From Sideroxyarcus sp. (GTDB taxonomy: Bacteria > Pseudomonadota > Gammaproteobacteria > Burkholderiales > Gallionellaceae), in the NCBI GenBank assembly GCA_030652215.1, contig JAUSBC010000072.1, positions 1 through 41,017 of the forward strand: a stretch of DNA of 41,017 bases, read 5' to 3'. The notes below the pieces were generated by a model that saw nothing but the letters and a program-made list of their open reading frames with translations, had not been told where the DNA came from and did no database searches. Below are positions 25,864 to 34,196 of this stretch, piece after piece; within the stretch, counting starts at the first letter, position 1, and each line of letters opens with the position of its first letter. Made by a program: the position numbers and the translations under genes.

Positions 25864-26268
25864 ATGTATCTTATTGATACCAACGTCGTTTCCGAACTGC
25901 GCAAGGTTCGCCCCCACGGCGCGGTGGTCGCCTGGCTTGAAGCCGTGGCTGATGAGGATATTCACCTCAGCGCCGTAACGCTGGGAGAATTACAGGCAGG
26001 CATAGAAATAACTCGCGAACAGGATGCCCCCAAAGCCGCAGAGATTGAGGCTTGGGCCGATCAAGTCGCCGCGACATACAACGTACTCCCTATGGATGCA
26101 GCCACCTTTCGCGTGTGGGCGAAACTGATGCATCGGCAATCGGATACCGTTTATGAGGATGCCATGATTGCAGCCAGTGCGATTGTGCATCACTTGACGG
26201 TCGTCACCAGAAATGTGCGCGACTTTGAACGTTTCAACGTGCCGCTATTCAACCCATTCGGGGATTAG
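25864..26268 (+). CDS. vapC: VapC-family PIN-domain ribonuclease toxin
   Basis: This 134-residue PIN-domain protein keeps the acidic catalytic residues: Asp in YLIDTNVVSEL (residue 5), Glu in SAVTLGELQAGI, and Asp in VYEDAMIAASA, with a further Asp in TRNVRDFERF. VapC toxins cleave tRNA or rRNA. It pairs with the Phd-type antitoxin upstream. Its stop codon (26266-26268) overlaps by two bases the stop codon (26265-26267) of the convergent iorB copy 2, leaving no room for a terminator between them. Confidence 0.93.
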   Translation: MYLIDTNVVSELRKVRPHGAVVAWLEAVADEDIHLSAVTLGELQAGIEITREQDAPKAAEIEAWADQVAATYNVLPMDAATFRVWAKLMHRQSDTVYEDAMIAASAIVHHLTVVTRNVRDFERFNVPLFNPFGD

Positions 26269-28460
26269 AGTACCGCTCCCTTGATCCAGCCGGGATCAAG
26301 GGGCAGATGACGCACGCGACGGCCGAGGGCGTGGCTGACCGCATTGGCAATCGCTGCGGCGGCCGGTCCGGTTGACGCCTCGCCGCCGCCGAGGGAGGGC
26401 TCATCCGGCCGGTCGATGAGGTGGACTTCTACCTTTGGCACCGCAGGGAAGTGAAGGATCGGATAACTCTCCCAATCACGCGAAGTCACCCGAGCCCGAT
26501 CGAATCGGACCGCCTCCAGCAGGGTCCAACTGGTGGACTGGATGACCCCCCCCTCGATCTGCATCTCCAGCCCCTGCGGGTTGATGATCTGGCCGGCATC
26601 GGCGGCAGCGACGACGCGGGTGACGCTGACCTGTCCGCTCTGGCGATTGACGCTGACATCGGCAACGCAGGCGACGTAACAAGCCAGATTCTTGTACATG
26701 GCGAAGCCGAAACCGCGGCCGCGCACGCCGTCGCTTTTGACGCCGGGCCGCCAATTCGCCTTGCCGGCGGCGAGCTCGATCACGGCCCGGGCCCGCGGAT
26801 CAGATAGATAGCGGAGCCGGTAAGCCACCGGGTCGACGCCAGCCGCCTCAGCCACTTCGTCGAGGAACGATTCAAGCGCAAACACATTGCCATAGGCGCC
26901 GAGCGTGCGCAGGGCGGAAGTGCGCAGTGGCATCTTGCGGATGAGATGACGGATGATTTTCTGGTTCGGGAAGTCGTAGAGCGGCACGGCATTGCGATCT
27001 TCACCGCCGCTCTGCCCTTGGGCGGCCGCGAACGGGACGGCCAGATGCTCGGCAGCGAGCAGATTGACGCCGCCGACGCGGCCGGGCCGGCTGCTGTGGA
27101 TATTGCTCCAGAGTTCGTGCTGCCAGTCGACAATGCCGTTGTCGGCCGAAAGGTCCGCGGAAAGCTGCATCACCATCGCGGAGCCGAAGGGCTCCCAAGC
27201 GGCTTCGTCGTCGCGCATCCACTGCAGCTTCACCGGCCGTCCCGGGACGGCGCGGGCAAGAAGAGCCGCATCGAGGGCCGCATCGTCGGCGCCGTTGTGG
27301 CCGTAGCAGCCGGACCCTTCGACGTGCGCTACAACAATATCCTCGGGGTCGAGCTTTAGCACCGTGGCCAGGCTGGCGCGCAGCGGATAGACGCCCTGGG
27401 TGTGGGACCAGACCCGCAGCTTGCCCTCGCTCATCTCGGCGACCGCGCAAGAGGGGGCGAGCGAGGCGTGCGCGGTGTAGCGTTTGGTAAAGGTCGCGGT
27501 CAGCCGCCGCACGACCGGCGCAGTGGCGGAACGCTTCTCGCTGACCATCGCCACCTCGTCCGGCTGGGCCTGAAGCCAGGCGTGAATTCGCCCCTCGTCC
27601 GGCAGAGTGGTCGTCTCGCGCCACTTCGCGCTGCGCAGCAACGCCTCGCGTCCCCGGATTGCCTGTTCCTCGCGCAGTGCCACCACGCCAAGGAAGCTGC
27701 CATCGCGCACCACCGCGAGAATCCCCGGCAGGCGTCGGGCCGCTTCCATATCGACCGTGGTCAGTACCGCGCCCGGCCCGGGGGGGCGCACGATGCGGCC
27801 GAAGACCATGCCGGGGAGACGCAGATCCTGCACATAGCTGGCACCGCCGGTCACCTTGGCCGGGATGTCGCGACGCGGCACCGAGGTGCCGACGATTTTA
27901 TATTCGGCGGGAGGCTTGGGGGCCACCTTGGCCGTGGCATCACGATGGAAAAGACCGGATGAGGCGAGCTCGCCGTAGCTCAGTTGCCGGCCATCGGCGG
28001 CAGTGACGACTCCGTCCGCCGCCTTGAGCGTAGTTACCGGCACGGCGAGCCTGGTTGCAGCCTGGTCGAGAAGGATGTGGCGCGCCTCGGCGCAGGCAAA
28101 GCGCAGGGCGGCGCCGCCCTTTTCCATTGATTGGCTACCGGAGGTAAAGCCTTCGTTCGGCGTCAACCCGGTCTGGCCGGAGATCATGCGGATGGCCGGC
28201 AGCGCCACGTCGAGTTCTTCGGCCGCAATCTGGGCCAGCGCGGTCAGCACCCCTTGGCCAATCTCGACCTTGCCGGTGAAGATGGTCACCGTGCCGTCCG
28301 GAGCGATGGCGAGCCAGGCTTCGAGCCGTGGCGCAACGCCGAGATCGCCGGGGAGTTCGGCCTCGGCCGACCAGGTCAGCGCCGGCGCGAAAGTGAATGC
28401 AACGACAATGCCAACCATGCTCTTGCCGAACTGGCGCCGGGTGAGGAGCGGGGCGGTCAT
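26265..28460 (-). CDS. iorB: Molybdopterin-binding large subunit of a xanthine-oxidase-family dehydrogenase (IorB-like), copy 2
   Basis: This 731-residue protein has a twin-arginine signal at the start (LLTRRQFGKSM followed by a hydrophobic segment ending WSAEA) and is thus predicted to be periplasmic. KVEIGQGVLTALAQIAAEELDV and EGGVIQSTSWTLLEAV are typical of isoquinoline 1-oxidoreductase-like beta subunits. The catalytic Glu is retained in SLGGGEASTGPAAAAIANAV, though the usual GEP is GEA. It differs widely from copy 1, so the pair did not arise by recent duplication of the coding sequence. It overlaps iorA copy 2 by 4 bases; no xdhC or mocA accompanies it. Confidence 0.92.
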   Translation of the reverse strand: MTAPLLTRRQFGKSMVGIVVAFTFAPALTWSAEAELPGDLGVAPRLEAWLAIAPDGTVTIFTGKVEIGQGVLTALAQIAAEELDVALPAIRMISGQTGLTPNEGFTSGSQSMEKGGAALRFACAEARHILLDQAATRLAVPVTTLKAADGVVTAADGRQLSYGELASSGLFHRDATAKVAPKPPAEYKIVGTSVPRRDIPAKVTGGASYVQDLRLPGMVFGRIVRPPGPGAVLTTVDMEAARRLPGILAVVRDGSFLGVVALREEQAIRGREALLRSAKWRETTTLPDEGRIHAWLQAQPDEVAMVSEKRSATAPVVRRLTATFTKRYTAHASLAPSCAVAEMSEGKLRVWSHTQGVYPLRASLATVLKLDPEDIVVAHVEGSGCYGHNGADDAALDAALLARAVPGRPVKLQWMRDDEAAWEPFGSAMVMQLSADLSADNGIVDWQHELWSNIHSSRPGRVGGVNLLAAEHLAVPFAAAQGQSGGEDRNAVPLYDFPNQKIIRHLIRKMPLRTSALRTLGAYGNVFALESFLDEVAEAAGVDPVAYRLRYLSDPRARAVIELAAGKANWRPGVKSDGVRGRGFGFAMYKNLACYVACVADVSVNRQSGQVSVTRVVAAADAGQIINPQGLEMQIEGGVIQSTSWTLLEAVRFDRARVTSRDWESYPILHFPAVPKVEVHLIDRPDEPSLGGGEASTGPAAAAIANAVSHALGRRVRHLPLDPGWIKGAVL

Positions 28461-28918
28461 GACTTCATTTCCCGAGCAGCCTGTTGAACGGCACGAATGA
28501 TGTTGTTGTGCGTGCCGCAGCGGCAGAGGTGCGCGGCCAGAGCCGAGCGGATCTGCACTTCGCTCGGGTCCGGCGTCCGGTCGAGCAACTCCTTGCTCTT
28601 CATGATCATGCCGTTAGCGCAATAGCCGCACTGCGCTGCCTGCTCGGCAATGAAGGCCTGTTGCAGCGGATGGGGCTTTTCCAGCGAGCCCAGTCCCTCC
28701 AGCGTCACGATCTTGCGCCCCACGACCGCGGCGGCCGTCATCATGCAGGAAAGGACAGCCCTGCCATCCATGAGCACCGTGCAGGTTCCGCATTGTCCAA
28801 GGCCGCAGCCGAACTTGGGTCCGTTGAGGCCGAGGTCGTTGCGCAGCACATAGAGGAGCGGCGTGTCCGGGCTGACGTCCACTGCGTGCTTTTTGCCGTT
28901 CACATCGAGAGTCACCAT
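28457..28918 (-). CDS. iorA: [2Fe-2S] small subunit of a xanthine-oxidase-family dehydrogenase (IorA-like), copy 2
   Basis: This 153-residue protein binds two [2Fe-2S] clusters through Cys38/43/46/58 and Cys97/100/132/134, the same positions as copy 1. The ATG at 28918 was chosen because MVTLDVNGKK matches the family start and AAGGAG lies just upstream; the open frame continues to 29173, but that part crosses the R2 repeat and has no family likeness. It forms a two-gene operon with iorB copy 2 and probably relies on XdhC and MocA from the neighbouring operon. Confidence 0.95.
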   Translation of the reverse strand: MVTLDVNGKKHAVDVSPDTPLLYVLRNDLGLNGPKFGCGLGQCGTCTVLMDGRAVLSCMMTAAAVVGRKIVTLEGLGSLEKPHPLQQAFIAEQAAQCGYCANGMIMKSKELLDRTPDPSEVQIRSALAAHLCRCGTHNNIIRAVQQAAREMKS

Positions 28919-28949
28919 GCAGGTCTCCTTCTCAGACACCGGTTCGGCG

Positions 28950-29047
28950 ATGAAGATAAACGAGCGGGTAGGTCGAGTTAATACTGGGGGCTTGGTATTT
29001 TCGACTGCGGGATACGGTAATCCGGATGAGGCGGCGGGCTTGCTTGA
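28950..29047. repeat. 98-bp direct repeat, copy R2
   Basis: Gap-free match to 25377-25474 with 12 mismatches, same orientation. Here it lies only 31 bases upstream of the iorA copy 2 start, so it should contain or adjoin that promoter. A clear -35/-10 pair is not obvious on the minus strand. No other copy was seen in the window. Confidence 0.9.
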
Positions 29048-29126
29048 GGCGTTTCGTACGCGAATCGGAAGCAGAGCGGGCAGACGCCGCTCTCCATCCG
29101 ATACGGGGTAAACCGGGGTGTCGTAC

Positions 29127-29501
29127 TCAATACCCCGTCTTGCGTCCTTCGATAACCGGCAGTCCGCCGTCATTGATCAGCGAGCCGATCAGGCGGGCGA
29201 TCATTTCGGAAGCGATCACGGTATGGTGGTTGTTCGCGGCCATGAGCTTTGTGCGCAGATCCTGGCGCACGGCGGTGATGCCGGTCAGCTCAAAAATCAC
29301 GTCGATGCCATCGCCCTTGGCAACGATTTCGTCCAGCGTGGCGATCTTGATGCCCTCATTCTTGGCCTTGGCTTTGCCCGGGGTGTCGGCTTGCTCGGCA
29401 ACGCAGACCAGATTGACGTTCTGTTTCTTTAGAAGCATGTCGCCCATAAATGCTGATCCGACCCGTCCAAGACCGATGATGGCAATGTTTGGTTTGCTCA
29501 T
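29127..29501 (-). CDS. Short Rossmann-fold NAD(P)-binding protein, function unknown
   Basis: This 124-residue protein has an N-terminal dinucleotide-binding motif (IAIIGLGRVGSAFMGDML) and then KIATLDEIVAKGDGIDVIFELTG, as in the nucleotide-binding half of homoserine or aspartate-semialdehyde dehydrogenase-like enzymes. It lacks any catalytic domain. A GGAGGA ribosome binding site supports the start, and the end is a normal stop, so it looks like a complete small protein rather than a broken gene. It may be a stand-alone NAD-binding sensor or a remnant of a larger oxidoreductase. It lies 80 bases beyond repeat R2. Confidence 0.75.
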   Translation of the reverse strand: MSKPNIAIIGLGRVGSAFMGDMLLKKQNVNLVCVAEQADTPGKAKAKNEGIKIATLDEIVAKGDGIDVIFELTGITAVRQDLRTKLMAANNHHTVIASEMIARLIGSLINDGGLPVIEGRKTGY

Positions 29502-29573
29502 GATTCCTCCAGAAGTTGTATTGGTTTCGAGATGCTGCGAAACAGTATATACATGGCGCGCGATTACGTCCTC

Positions 29574-30047
29574 TCAACTCCGGTTGTCAGACCACGCACA
29601 ATAAGGCTCCGCCGCAAGATTCGAGTTGTAATAACGCGGATCATCAGTGACCTCCCGCCCCAGCCAGTCAGGCCGCTCGAACGGCTGGCCCTCACTTTCA
29701 AGTTCCACTTCGGCAACCACAAGCCCCGCATTCTCGTCCATGAACTCATCGACCTCCCAGCGGGTGCCGTTGCACACCACGATATGCCGCATCTTGTTGA
29801 TCAACGGCCCGTGGCACAGTTGCAGAAGCTGCGTGGCATCCGCGACCGGAATAGCATATTCGAATTCCGCCCGCGACATGACCCGGGTAATGCCTTTGAT
29901 CGTAATGAATGCCTGCTCACCGGCCAGGCGAACCCTGACCGTGCGCTCCTTGTCCCGATTCAGGTAGCCCTGGCAGTAGCGCACGGCGTCAGGCCGGCGC
30001 CATGCGGTGCCTGTCACCAGGAATTTCCGTTCGATTTCAGTCGCCAC
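29574..30047 (-). CDS. CYTH-domain (triphosphate tunnel) protein, likely inorganic triphosphatase
   Basis: This 157-residue protein begins with the CYTH signature EIERKFLV and has the alternating charged strands of the triphosphate tunnel fold: RTVRVRLAG, AFITIKG, FEYAI, RWEVDEFMDENAGLVVAEVELESE. Small single-domain proteins of this type act on tripolyphosphate; a Nitrosomonas europaea homologue is a characterised tripolyphosphatase. The start is a GTG with a good AAGGAGA ribosome binding site. It stands alone, followed on the minus strand by the short Rossmann gene. Confidence 0.9.
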   Translation of the reverse strand: MATEIERKFLVTGTAWRRPDAVRYCQGYLNRDKERTVRVRLAGEQAFITIKGITRVMSRAEFEYAIPVADATQLLQLCHGPLINKMRHIVVCNGTRWEVDEFMDENAGLVVAEVELESEGQPFERPDWLGREVTDDPRYYNSNLAAEPYCAWSDNRS

Positions 30048-30112
30048 GCAGGGTCTCCTTCGATGGATGCGGTTGTATCGGATCGGTGAATTGTACTCAC
30101 ATCACCGTAGTT

Positions 30113-30251
30113 GTAGGTTGGGCAAAGCGCAGCGTGCCCAACAAGCCTCATCATCAATACTTGACGTTGGGCACGCTGCGCTTCCCCCGCAAGGGGGAGG
30201 CCGATGGGTCCCAACGGCTGCGCCGATACCCATTAGCACTGCCCAACCTAC
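30113..30251. repeat. GTAGG-family palindrome interrupted by a 56-base insert
   Basis: The outer arms are GTAGGTTGGGCAAAGCGCAG at the left and GCCCAACCTAC at the right, as in the intact copy at 35632-35713. Here the right arm is split: GTTGGGCACGCTGCGCTT (30166-30183) and TGCCCAACCTAC (30240-30251) are separated by 56 bases (30184-30239). The insert carries its own GATGGGT ... GATACCCAT pair, typical of the other GTAGG subtype. The rest of the 311-base gap between 30048 and the ABC-F gene shows no clear feature. Confidence 0.75.
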
Positions 30252-30358
30252 GAGATGCAACTCGAATAGGAGCGTTGACGCTCCGAACTATCTTGTTGGC
30301 AGCGCTGACCAGTGCAAGGCCCAATCTGAATCCCGCACCCCTCTGTTATCATTGCACC

Positions 30359-32203
30359 ATGCTGAATATTCAAAATCTGACCTACCTGCAAGGTGGCATC
30401 CCGCTGTTCCAATCCGCAAATCTGCAAGCCTTCGCGAACCAGCGCATCGGTCTGGTCGGCAAGAACGGCTGCGGCAAATCCACGCTTTTCAGGCTGATTC
30501 GCGGCGAGATCAAATCCGACGGCGGCGAAGTCTCGCTGCAAAGTGGCAAGACGCTGGGCTACGTCGAACAGGAGATCGCCAACTCTACTCAACCCGCGCT
30601 GGAATTCGTGCTCGACGGCGACGCGCAATTGCGCCAACTGGAAAAGACACTGGCACAGGAAACGCACGATGCAGCATGGTTCGAAGCGCAGCAGCACTTC
30701 GAATCCATCGACGGCTACGGCGCCCCGGCGCGCGCCGCACAACTGCTGAGCGGCCTGGGCTTCGAGGCCGACACGCTGCAACGCCCCGTCAGCAGCTTTT
30801 CCGGCGGCTGGCGCATGCGCCTCAATCTGGCGCGCGCGCTGATGCACCGCGCCGATCTGCTGCTGCTCGACGAACCCACCAACCACCTTGATCTCGAAGC
30901 CATCATCTGGCTGGAACAGTATCTGGCGCGTTATCCCGGCAGCATCCTGCTGGTGTCGCACGACCGCGAATTCCTGAACGCCACTGTCAACCGCATCGCC
31001 CATGTGCACGATTGCGTGATCGACACCTATGCGGGCGACTACGACGACTTCGAGCGCGCACGCGCCGAACGCATCGCGCTGCAGAACCAGGCATTCCAGA
31101 CCCAGCAAGCCAAGATCGCGCATCTGGAAGATTTCGTGCGCCGCTTCCGCGCCAAGGCCACCAAGGCCAAACAGGCGCAAAGCCGTGTGAAAGCGCTGGA
31201 GCGCCTGACGCGCATCGCACCCGCGCACGTCAGCGACGGACATTTCGAACTGGAAATCGAAGCACCGGAACGCAGTCCCGATCTGCTGCTGCGTGCAGAG
31301 GGCATGGGTTTTGCGTACGGCGACAAAAAACTGTTCGACAACGTCGAACTCATGCTGCGCGCCGGTGCCCGCATCGCGCTGCTGGGCCCGAACGGTGCGG
31401 GCAAGTCCACGCTGATCAAATTGCTGGTCGGCGAACTCAAGCCCACCAAGGGCAAGCTGGAAATCACGCCGGACATCCGCATCGGCTATTTCGCGCAACA
31501 TCAACTGGAAAACCTCGACAGCGCCGCCACGCCGCTGCAGCACATGGAGCGGCTGGCGCCCAAGGAAACCACGCTGACCCTGCGTACCTTCCTCGGCCGC
31601 TTCGGCCTGGCGGGCAACAGCGAAGAACGCCCGGTGGAAAGTTTTTCCGGCGGGGAGAAGAGCCGGCTTGCGCTCGCGCTGCTGGCCTGGCAAAAGCCCC
31701 ATTTGCTGTTGCTGGACGAACCCACCAACCACCTCGACCTGGACATGCGCGATGCGCTCACGCTGGCGCTGGAGGAATACACCGGCGCGGTGGTGCTGGT
31801 CTCGCACGACCGCAGCCTGATCCGCGCGGTGGCGGATGAGCTGTGGCTGGTGGCCGATAACACAGCGAAGCTGTTCGACGGCGACCTGGAAGACTACAAA
31901 GATTGGATAGAGAACCGCCGCCGCGAGACAGTCGCCGTAAAAGTGGAAAAACCCGTCCAACCCGCAGCCCCCAAGCCGAACAGAAAAGCGGTGCAGTCAA
32001 AACTGGCCAAGCTGGAAACGGAACTGGGCAAAGCACAAACAGAATTGAGCGAGATCAACACCCAACTGGGCGACCCCGCCAGCTATGCCGAAGGCAGCAG
32101 CGACCTCATCGCAAAACTCAACGCGCGTCGCGTGGTCATGGAAGCTAAAGTGGTTGAGTTGGAAGAGGCTTGGCTGGAGATGGAGATGAGTCTGGAGGGT
32201 TGA
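30359..32203 (+). CDS. ABC-F family ATPase, YheS type
   Basis: This 614-residue protein has two ABC ATPase domains and no membrane segment. Domain 1 has Walker A GKNGCGKST, signature FSGGWRMRLNLARAL and LLLLDEPTNHLDLEAI. Domain 2 has GPNGAGKST, FSGGEKSRLALALL and LLLLDEPTNHLDL. They are joined by a charged linker (FRAKATKAKQAQSRVKAL), and the C-terminus is a coiled coil (SKLAKLETELGKAQTEL). ABC-F proteins act on the ribosomal E site; length and domain layout resemble YheS. The ATG 30359 aligns with the family start. The open frame continues upstream to 30002, but that stretch crosses the repeat. Confidence 0.94.
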   Translation: MLNIQNLTYLQGGIPLFQSANLQAFANQRIGLVGKNGCGKSTLFRLIRGEIKSDGGEVSLQSGKTLGYVEQEIANSTQPALEFVLDGDAQLRQLEKTLAQETHDAAWFEAQQHFESIDGYGAPARAAQLLSGLGFEADTLQRPVSSFSGGWRMRLNLARALMHRADLLLLDEPTNHLDLEAIIWLEQYLARYPGSILLVSHDREFLNATVNRIAHVHDCVIDTYAGDYDDFERARAERIALQNQAFQTQQAKIAHLEDFVRRFRAKATKAKQAQSRVKALERLTRIAPAHVSDGHFELEIEAPERSPDLLLRAEGMGFAYGDKKLFDNVELMLRAGARIALLGPNGAGKSTLIKLLVGELKPTKGKLEITPDIRIGYFAQHQLENLDSAATPLQHMERLAPKETTLTLRTFLGRFGLAGNSEERPVESFSGGEKSRLALALLAWQKPHLLLLDEPTNHLDLDMRDALTLALEEYTGAVVLVSHDRSLIRAVADELWLVADNTAKLFDGDLEDYKDWIENRRRETVAVKVEKPVQPAAPKPNRKAVQSKLAKLETELGKAQTELSEINTQLGDPASYAEGSSDLIAKLNARRVVMEAKVVELEEAWLEMEMSLEG

Positions 32204-32239
32204 GCGGGTGTAAATACACTAGTCGGCGGCATCCGGCCG

Positions 32240-32494
32240 TTACCTGCCGAACGAATGATTTTCAATATCCCGCTCAAATTCCTCAACCCATCTTGATCCG
32301 TCGCCAATCGGGTATTGCGCTTTCAGATTGGTGGATTTTTGCGTAACGACGACAAATCCGGTCAGCGCAAATATTTCGTCGGTCTTGGAGTCGGTGGTAT
32401 CCGTCTCCGCCAAATCAAAATCTTCGGCAGAGAGGTTGCAGCGCTTCAACGCCGCCTGGAAATCATCCTTCTCGTCCTGTTCGATAAGTTTCAT
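32240..32494 (-). CDS. Small acidic hypothetical protein
   Basis: This 84-residue acidic protein (MKLIEQDEKDDFQAALKRCNLSAEDFDL...) has no motif I can name. It shows the composition of a real soluble protein, with a plausible two-part structure: a helical N-terminal half and a strand-rich stretch (EIFALTGFVVVTQKSTNLKAQYPIGDGSRWVEEFERDI). It is convergent with the ABC-F gene 36 bases away. It could be a small regulator or adaptor; function unknown. Confidence 0.7.
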   Translation of the reverse strand: MKLIEQDEKDDFQAALKRCNLSAEDFDLAETDTTDSKTDEIFALTGFVVVTQKSTNLKAQYPIGDGSRWVEEFERDIENHSFGR

Positions 32495-32793
32495 GTGATT
32501 TCCAGTCTTCGTTATATCGACAAGTCATCCTGCCACTAGTCATGGGGAGTGGCAATCAGGTGTATCCACTATTGGGCGGTGCCGTCGATCATGCTGGCCG
32601 CAGGCCGACGAACGCAAATGCGCGTGCTTTATATCATCCAACCCATTGCAGTTATTGAACTTTTCTGCAATACCATCACCTAATCTGCGGGAAATTGCAG
32701 TGCGATTGTTTTCACGTGTATTTTCCAAATGGCATTACCATCCAACATTCGTAACGAATATTTTTTTATTTACCGAAGAGACTGGAGCTTGAG
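32495..32793. other. Intergenic region, no supported gene
   Basis: This stretch of 299 bases lies between two divergent genes and presumably holds their promoters. It is more AT-rich towards the lipoprotein gene (ATATTTTTTTATTT at about 32758-32771). A 62-codon open frame on the minus strand (32540-32728) lacks a ribosome binding site and a recognisable protein. No repeat family member was seen. Confidence 0.6.
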
Positions 32794-33138
32794 ATGAAAT
32801 TATCAAAAGGAATGCTGGCGATTGCCGTCGTGGTGCCGATGATTGTCGGGTTGAATGGATGTGCGAGCAAAATCATCGGGGTTCGCGAAGGTGCGGAGCG
32901 CGTGTCTTTGGCGGATGCAAGTCAGGTGGCCAACTGCCAATCCAAGGGAGCGGTCACGATCAGCATTTTTGCCAAAGCGGGAATTACCGGAATCACCCGC
33001 GCTGAAAAAGACGTCGAAGACAACATGTATCAAATGGCGCGCAATAACGCGGTAGACGCAGGTGCGGATACGGTCGTTAAGGGCGAATCGCCGGAACTTG
33101 GCAAGCGTACTTTTGCCATGTACAAATGCCGGCCTTAA
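32794..33138 (+). CDS. Small lipoprotein, DUF4156-like
   Basis: This 114-residue protein has a lipoprotein signal peptide ending in the lipobox LNGC (lipidated Cys23). The mature part has the DUF4156 look: VSLADASQVANCQSKGAVTISI...DVEDNMYQMARNNAVDAGADTVV...RTFAMYKC, with two further cysteines that could form a disulfide. Related proteins include RcsF-like outer membrane lipoproteins. The location (inner or outer membrane) is not certain. GGAG precedes the start. Its stop overlaps that of convergent rdgC by two bases. Confidence 0.85.
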   Translation: MKLSKGMLAIAVVVPMIVGLNGCASKIIGVREGAERVSLADASQVANCQSKGAVTISIFAKAGITGITRAEKDVEDNMYQMARNNAVDAGADTVVKGESPELGKRTFAMYKCRP

Positions 33139-34037
33139 TCTTTCTTCACTTCGCCGCCAAGCGCCTCGGTCAGGTCGGTCAGTAGCTTGGCCAGTTCACC
33201 CGTCATCAAGGTAAAGTCGAGTTCAAACAGTTCGTCTTCGTTGTCGGCCACTTTGGACGACTCTTCCTTGATGATGTCCAGGAATTCAAGCCGTTTGAGT
33301 TGCAGGTGTTCGTTGAGAACGAAAGAGATGCGGTCGTTCCAGGTCAAGCCGAGCCGGGCTGCGCGTTTGCCTGCGGAGATATGGGCGAGGATTTCCTTGC
33401 CCTCCAGCGCATGGTTGGCATAGCGCACGGTTGCCTTGCTTTCATCGCTGGAGCGCAGTTCCAGTTCGCGGTCTATCGTAAAACCTGCCGGCGCATTTTC
33501 GCCGGCCAGCCAGTCGGTCATGGCGGCGATTGGGGACAATTCGGTGTGCAGGAGTTGCACCGGGAAGTTGTCTACGGTCTTTCCCAGATGATCCAATAAT
33601 TCTTCGGCCTTGGCTGACGAGGCGGCGTCTATCACCAGGCGGCCTTTGGTCAGGTCCAGCCAGGCGTAGGTTGTGCGTTGTACCGAGAAGGCGCGGGGCA
33701 GCAGATCGTCGGTAACGACCTGTTTGATTTCTTTCAACTGCTTGCGGCCAGCTTTATAGCCTTGCTGCGCCTCGATGTCGGCAACGCGCTCTTTGGCAAA
33801 GCGGTTGATGATGGAGGCGGGCAATAGTTTCTGCTCGACGCCCAGTGCAAACAGGATTTGTTTGTTGGCGATGTGGACCAGACGATCATCGCCCCGGCAG
33901 GAAACCCAGCCCAGGCTCTGCTTGTCGAGGCCGCTGCAGGGCATCAGCGGCTTGAGGGCCAGTTTCTCCTGAAGCGTTGCGGATGTGATGTGGAAGTCGT
34001 CGGGCAGGCGATAGATGAAAAGGTTCTTGAACCACAT
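33135..34037 (-). CDS. rdgC: Recombination-associated protein RdgC
   Basis: This 300-residue protein starts MWFKNLFIYRLP and contains CSGLDKQSLGWVSC, LLPASIINRFAKERVADIEAQQG and DDLLPRAFSVQRTTYAWLDL, all typical of RdgC. RdgC forms a ring-shaped dimer around double-stranded DNA and limits RecA access. Length is normal. It is convergent with the DUF4156 gene and divergent from fprA, sharing a 197-base promoter region. Confidence 0.96.
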   Translation of the reverse strand: MWFKNLFIYRLPDDFHITSATLQEKLALKPLMPCSGLDKQSLGWVSCRGDDRLVHIANKQILFALGVEQKLLPASIINRFAKERVADIEAQQGYKAGRKQLKEIKQVVTDDLLPRAFSVQRTTYAWLDLTKGRLVIDAASSAKAEELLDHLGKTVDNFPVQLLHTELSPIAAMTDWLAGENAPAGFTIDRELELRSSDESKATVRYANHALEGKEILAHISAGKRAARLGLTWNDRISFVLNEHLQLKRLEFLDIIKEESSKVADNEDELFELDFTLMTGELAKLLTDLTEALGGEVKKD

Positions 34038-34196
34038 GGCAGGATGTCCGAAAAAGTCGCGGATTATACTGGTCTGAGATTTGCAGACTGTGATGATTGC
34101 GGACTATTTTTTGATGCGGGCATAACTCGTTGAGCGCGCGAATAAATTCGCACCTGCATTGTTGTCCGACTGAAATTTTGCTTCACTGAAGGTGCT

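Noticed and set aside
28919..29173. N-terminal extension of iorA copy 2 to 29173
   Set aside because: It runs over repeat R2 and is unlike the family; ATG 28918 has a good ribosome binding site and matches copy 1 residue for residue in cysteine spacing.
30002..30358. N-terminal extension of the ABC-F ATPase
   Set aside because: The extension is translated from the palindromic repeat and from the start of the CYTH gene's opposite strand; MLNIQNLTYL at 30359 is the usual family start.
32540..32728. 62-codon minus-strand open frame between the small acidic gene and the lipoprotein gene
   Set aside because: No ribosome binding site, no recognisable protein sequence, and it occupies the expected divergent promoter region.
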